Positions 24,160-26,316 of a DNA stretch of 26,316 nucleotides are shown here, piece by piece. The notes beneath the pieces were generated by a model. It saw only the letters and a list, made by a program, of their open reading frames with translations, was not told where the DNA came from and searched no databases. Source of the DNA: JANNXQ01 sp038238555 (GTDB taxonomy: Bacteria > Verrucomicrobiota > Verrucomicrobiia > Chthoniobacterales > Chthoniobacteraceae); NCBI GenBank assembly GCA_038238555.1, contig JBBRXP010000072.1, positions 1-26,316 on the forward strand, written 5' to 3'. Position 1 is the first letter of the stretch. Every line of letters begins with the position of its first letter. Made by a program: the position numbers and the translations under genes.

Positions 24160-26016
24160 ATGAAAAAGTTTCTCTTCCTCCTCTTCTCGCTCGCGGCGGG
24201 TGTCAGCTTCGCGGCTGATGCGCGGCCCAATATCGTCCTCATCCTCACCGACGATCTCGGCATCAACGATCTCTCGTGCTACGGGCGCAAGGATCAGCGC
24301 ACGCCAAATCTCGACCGGCTCGCCGCGCAGGGGATGCGTTTCACTTGCGCGTATTGCGCACAGCCCATCTGCTCGCCATCGCGTGCGGGCCTGCTCACCG
24401 GCAAGGCTCCGGCGAGATTGCACCTCACCAATTTTCTCGGCGGCCGCGCCGATGCGCCCTCGCAACGCGTGCTCCAGCCGGTGATCGAGGGGCAGCTTCC
24501 GCTCGAAGAAATCACGCTGGCCGAAGTGCTGCGCGATGCGGGTTACGCCACGGCGTGCCTCGGCAAATGGCACCTCGGCAACCAGGGTTTTTCGCCGACG
24601 GATCAAGGCTTCGACTTCTACCAGGCCGGTCGTCCCAAGACGGAGCCCACGGCCACCGAGGGGAGCAAAGGCGAATACGCGCTCACCGCCGCGGCGATGA
24701 AATGGGTCGAGTCGGTGAAAAACCGCGCGTTCTTTCTCTACCTCGCCCACAACACGCCGCACATCCCTTTTGCCGCGCGGCCCGAGGACTCGGCGCGGCA
24801 CGCGGGCGCGTTCAATCCCGACTACGCAAACGTGATCGAGCGCATGGATGAGTGCGTGGGATTGATGATGAAAAAGATCGACGACCTCGGTCTCGCGGAG
24901 CGCACCGTCTTCCTCTTCGCGAGCGACAACGGCGGGCTGCACGTGCTCGAATTTCGCGGCAACAATCCCTCGACGCACAACACGCCTTTTCGCGCTGGCA
25001 AAGGCTACGTCTATGAAGGGGGGCTGCGCGATCCGCTCATCGTGCGCTGGCCGGGAAAAGTGAAAGCCGGCGCGGTGAGCGACACGCCCGTGGTGTTCCT
25101 CGATCTCATGCCCACGCTGCTCGAAGCCGCGGGCATCGACGCCGCGCACGCCGTCGGCCCGCTCGATGGCGTGAGCCTCGTGCCACTGCTCACCGGCGGC
25201 TCGCTCGCCGCGAGACCGCTTTTCTGGCACTACCCAAACTACGCAAACCAAGGCGGGCGCCCCGCCGGCGCGATGCGCGAGGCAGATTGGAAACTCGTGG
25301 AGCAATACGAAGACGGCAGCCTCGAACTTTACGACCTCGCGAAAGATATAGGTGAGACTAACAATCTTGCAGCCACCGAATCCGCGCGCGCCGCGGAGAT
25401 GCGCGGAAAATTTCACGCCTGGCTGCGGAGTGTGGGCGCGCAGGAGTGCCGGCCCAATCCCGATTTCGACGCCGCCGCGCACCGCGCGCTCTACGTCGAT
25501 CGCGACCCGTCGAAGCTCGCCGGCGCGGGCAGCACCGCCGCCCGGATCGAGGAGGAATGGAAGGACTGGCGCGCCGCGATGAACGCCGCCGTGCAAGGCC
25601 GCCGGCCCATCCTCACGCCCGCAACCGGCGACATCCGGCTCTTCGCCAAGACCGCGCAGGTACACGGCGACACCGCCCGCTACGAGCCGCTGCCTTATAA
25701 GGACACGATCGGATTTTGGACCAAGCCGGAGGATTGGGTGAGCTGGGATTTCGACGTGGCGAAGGCGGGCAAATACGAAGTGGAAGTGCAGCAAGGCTGC
25801 GTCGGTGGCGGCTCGGAGGTCGCCGTCGAGGTCGCGGGACAGACCTTGCAATTCACCGTCGAAGACACCGGCCACTTCCAACGTTTCATCCAGCGCACCA
25901 TCGGCGTGGTCGATCTCGCCGCCGGAAAACAAACTCTCGCCGTGAAGCCGCAGAGCAAGAAGGGTGCGGCCGTGATGGACCTCCGTCGCGTGGTGCTGCG
26001 GGCGGTGGGAATGTGA
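24160..26016 (+). CDS. Type I sulfatase with C-terminal carbohydrate-binding-like domain
   Basis: A 618-residue exported sulfatase. ATG 24160 gives the signal peptide MKKFLFLLFSLAAGVSFAAD. The metal-binding start is PNIVLILTDDLG (Asp31, Asp32). The formylglycine site CSPSRAGLLTG has Cys71 in the C-x-P-x-R motif, so it needs formylglycine-generating enzyme or an anSME, not seen here. ACLGKWHLG, PHIPF and FASDNGGLH are further active-site motifs. After about residue 470 an extra domain follows (IGFWTKPEDWVSWDFDVAKA, KYEVEVQQGCVGGGSEVAVE, KQTLAVKPQSKKGAAVMDLR), a beta-sandwich that probably binds carbohydrate. The preferred substrate, probably a sulfated polysaccharide, cannot be named. Divergent from the SGNH hydrolase. 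Confidence 0.95.
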   Translation: MKKFLFLLFSLAAGVSFAADARPNIVLILTDDLGINDLSCYGRKDQRTPNLDRLAAQGMRFTCAYCAQPICSPSRAGLLTGKAPARLHLTNFLGGRADAPSQRVLQPVIEGQLPLEEITLAEVLRDAGYATACLGKWHLGNQGFSPTDQGFDFYQAGRPKTEPTATEGSKGEYALTAAAMKWVESVKNRAFFLYLAHNTPHIPFAARPEDSARHAGAFNPDYANVIERMDECVGLMMKKIDDLGLAERTVFLFASDNGGLHVLEFRGNNPSTHNTPFRAGKGYVYEGGLRDPLIVRWPGKVKAGAVSDTPVVFLDLMPTLLEAAGIDAAHAVGPLDGVSLVPLLTGGSLAARPLFWHYPNYANQGGRPAGAMREADWKLVEQYEDGSLELYDLAKDIGETNNLAATESARAAEMRGKFHAWLRSVGAQECRPNPDFDAAAHRALYVDRDPSKLAGAGSTAARIEEEWKDWRAAMNAAVQGRRPILTPATGDIRLFAKTAQVHGDTARYEPLPYKDTIGFWTKPEDWVSWDFDVAKAGKYEVEVQQGCVGGGSEVAVEVAGQTLQFTVEDTGHFQRFIQRTIGVVDLAAGKQTLAVKPQSKKGAAVMDLRRVVLRAVGM

Positions 26017-26017
26017 A

Positions 26018-26078
26018 TGGTGATTCGTGATCGGTGGATGGGCCGGCGCTCGCACAATTCACCAGTCACCAATCACCA
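26018..26078. terminator. Imperfect inverted repeat between convergent genes
   Basis: TGGTGATTCGTG (26018-26029) and CACCAATCACCA (26067-26078) pair at 11 of 12 positions across a loop of 37 bases, between the sulfatase stop and the convergent oxidoreductase gene. Short CACCA repeats surround the second arm. It may end transcription from both sides, but there is no T-run. Confidence 0.25.
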
Positions 26079-26160
26079 GTCCCGTCTTCATGTTCTGTGC
26101 ACCGCAGAGTTCGCGTTCGGCGGCCAAGAGATAGAGCCGCGATGATACGATCACAGCCGG

Positions 26161-26316
26161 TTAGATATTTGGGAGCAGATCGAAGTATTCGTCGTCTTCG
26201 TTCGAACCGCCTTCGCCTTTGCCAACCCGCTTCTCGGATTCCACGAACTCGATGCGCTCGATCCATTTCACCATCTTGTAGCCAAGCTGGTTTTCGACCC
26301 GCAGCCGCAAAGGCGC
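26161..26316 (-). CDS. Molybdopterin-dependent (sulfite-oxidase-like) oxidoreductase, C-terminal fragment
   Basis: Enters from the right edge on the minus strand and ends at TAA 26163-26161. The 51 visible residues read APLRLRVENQLGYKMVKWIE, RIEFVESEKRVGKGEGGSNE, DDEYFDLLPNI. The segment RLRVENQLGYKMVKWIERIEF matches the C-terminal part of sulfite oxidase/MsrP-type molybdopterin proteins, where (G)YKxxKWIxxIEF is recurrent. The N-terminal Moco domain is outside the window. Convergent with the sulfatase. Confidence 0.75.
   Translation of the reverse strand, partial: APLRLRVENQLGYKMVKWIERIEFVESEKRVGKGEGGSNEDDEYFDLLPNI

Overview
The window reads as chromosomal DNA of a GC-rich, Gram-negative bacterium of the Planctomycetota-Verrucomicrobiota-Chlamydiota group, most likely a verrucomicrobium. 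The basis is the gene families present: a DUF1080 secreted protein, a type I sulfatase, an SGNH hydrolase, a MoxR/DUF58/BatA-like operon, and a decayed surface-protein tail of a kind I associate with Verrucomicrobiota. The phylum is an inference; there is no rRNA gene to fix it.

Layout. (1) 1-5331, minus strand: a DUF1080 secreted protein followed by metH (B12-dependent methionine synthase). metH is one open frame from 4519 through the left edge, but between its cobalamin domain and its reactivation domain it carries about 330 extra residues. Most of these are a complete type I phosphoribosyltransferase (PRTase) domain. The last part of the insert also encodes, in another frame, a separate 92-aa protein whose codon use looks real. 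This is the most unusual object in the window. (2) 5428-12825, plus strand: MoxR ATPase, DUF58 protein, BatA-like VWA membrane protein and a second VWA membrane protein. The last two are joined by a 19-codon minigene that overlaps both neighbours by ATGA. Between moxR and DUF58 sits a 1.2-kb accessory patch: a frameshifted DUF4160 gene, a DUF2442 gene, and an opposite-strand coiled-coil membrane protein with no clean start. (3) 12835-15894, plus strand: a sugar isomerase/epimerase-like TIM barrel, a zinc alcohol dehydrogenase and a short-chain dehydrogenase, which look like a small carbohydrate-oxidation set, with an antitoxin-like coiled-coil ORF lodged between the two dehydrogenases. (4) 15895-19362: a decay zone holding a LuxR-type HTH remnant, a frameshifted secreted metzincin-like protease, an intact secreted protein with one membrane anchor, an orphan surface-protein C-terminus, a truncated minus-strand ORF, a Uma2 nuclease gene broken by an in-frame TAG, and a REP-like nested palindrome. 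(5) 19363-21378: a secreted CAP-domain protein. 21379-21901 has no gene I can support. (6) 21902-26316: a small coiled-coil ORF; a minus-strand run of an acidic protein, a secreted protein and an SGNH hydrolase; a divergent sulfatase; and, at the right edge, the C-terminus of a sulfite-oxidase-like molybdopterin oxidoreductase.

How the genes work together: the core cellular functions are methionine synthesis and a MoxR/VWA envelope system. The secreted DUF1080 protein, SGNH hydrolase, sulfatase, CAP protein and the isomerase/dehydrogenase set fit a life on complex, probably sulfated or acylated, polysaccharides. Accessory genes, many of them broken, have inserted repeatedly between these units. 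No tRNA, rRNA, CRISPR array, transposase or integrase was seen. All assignments come from reading the translations by eye; no database search was run.
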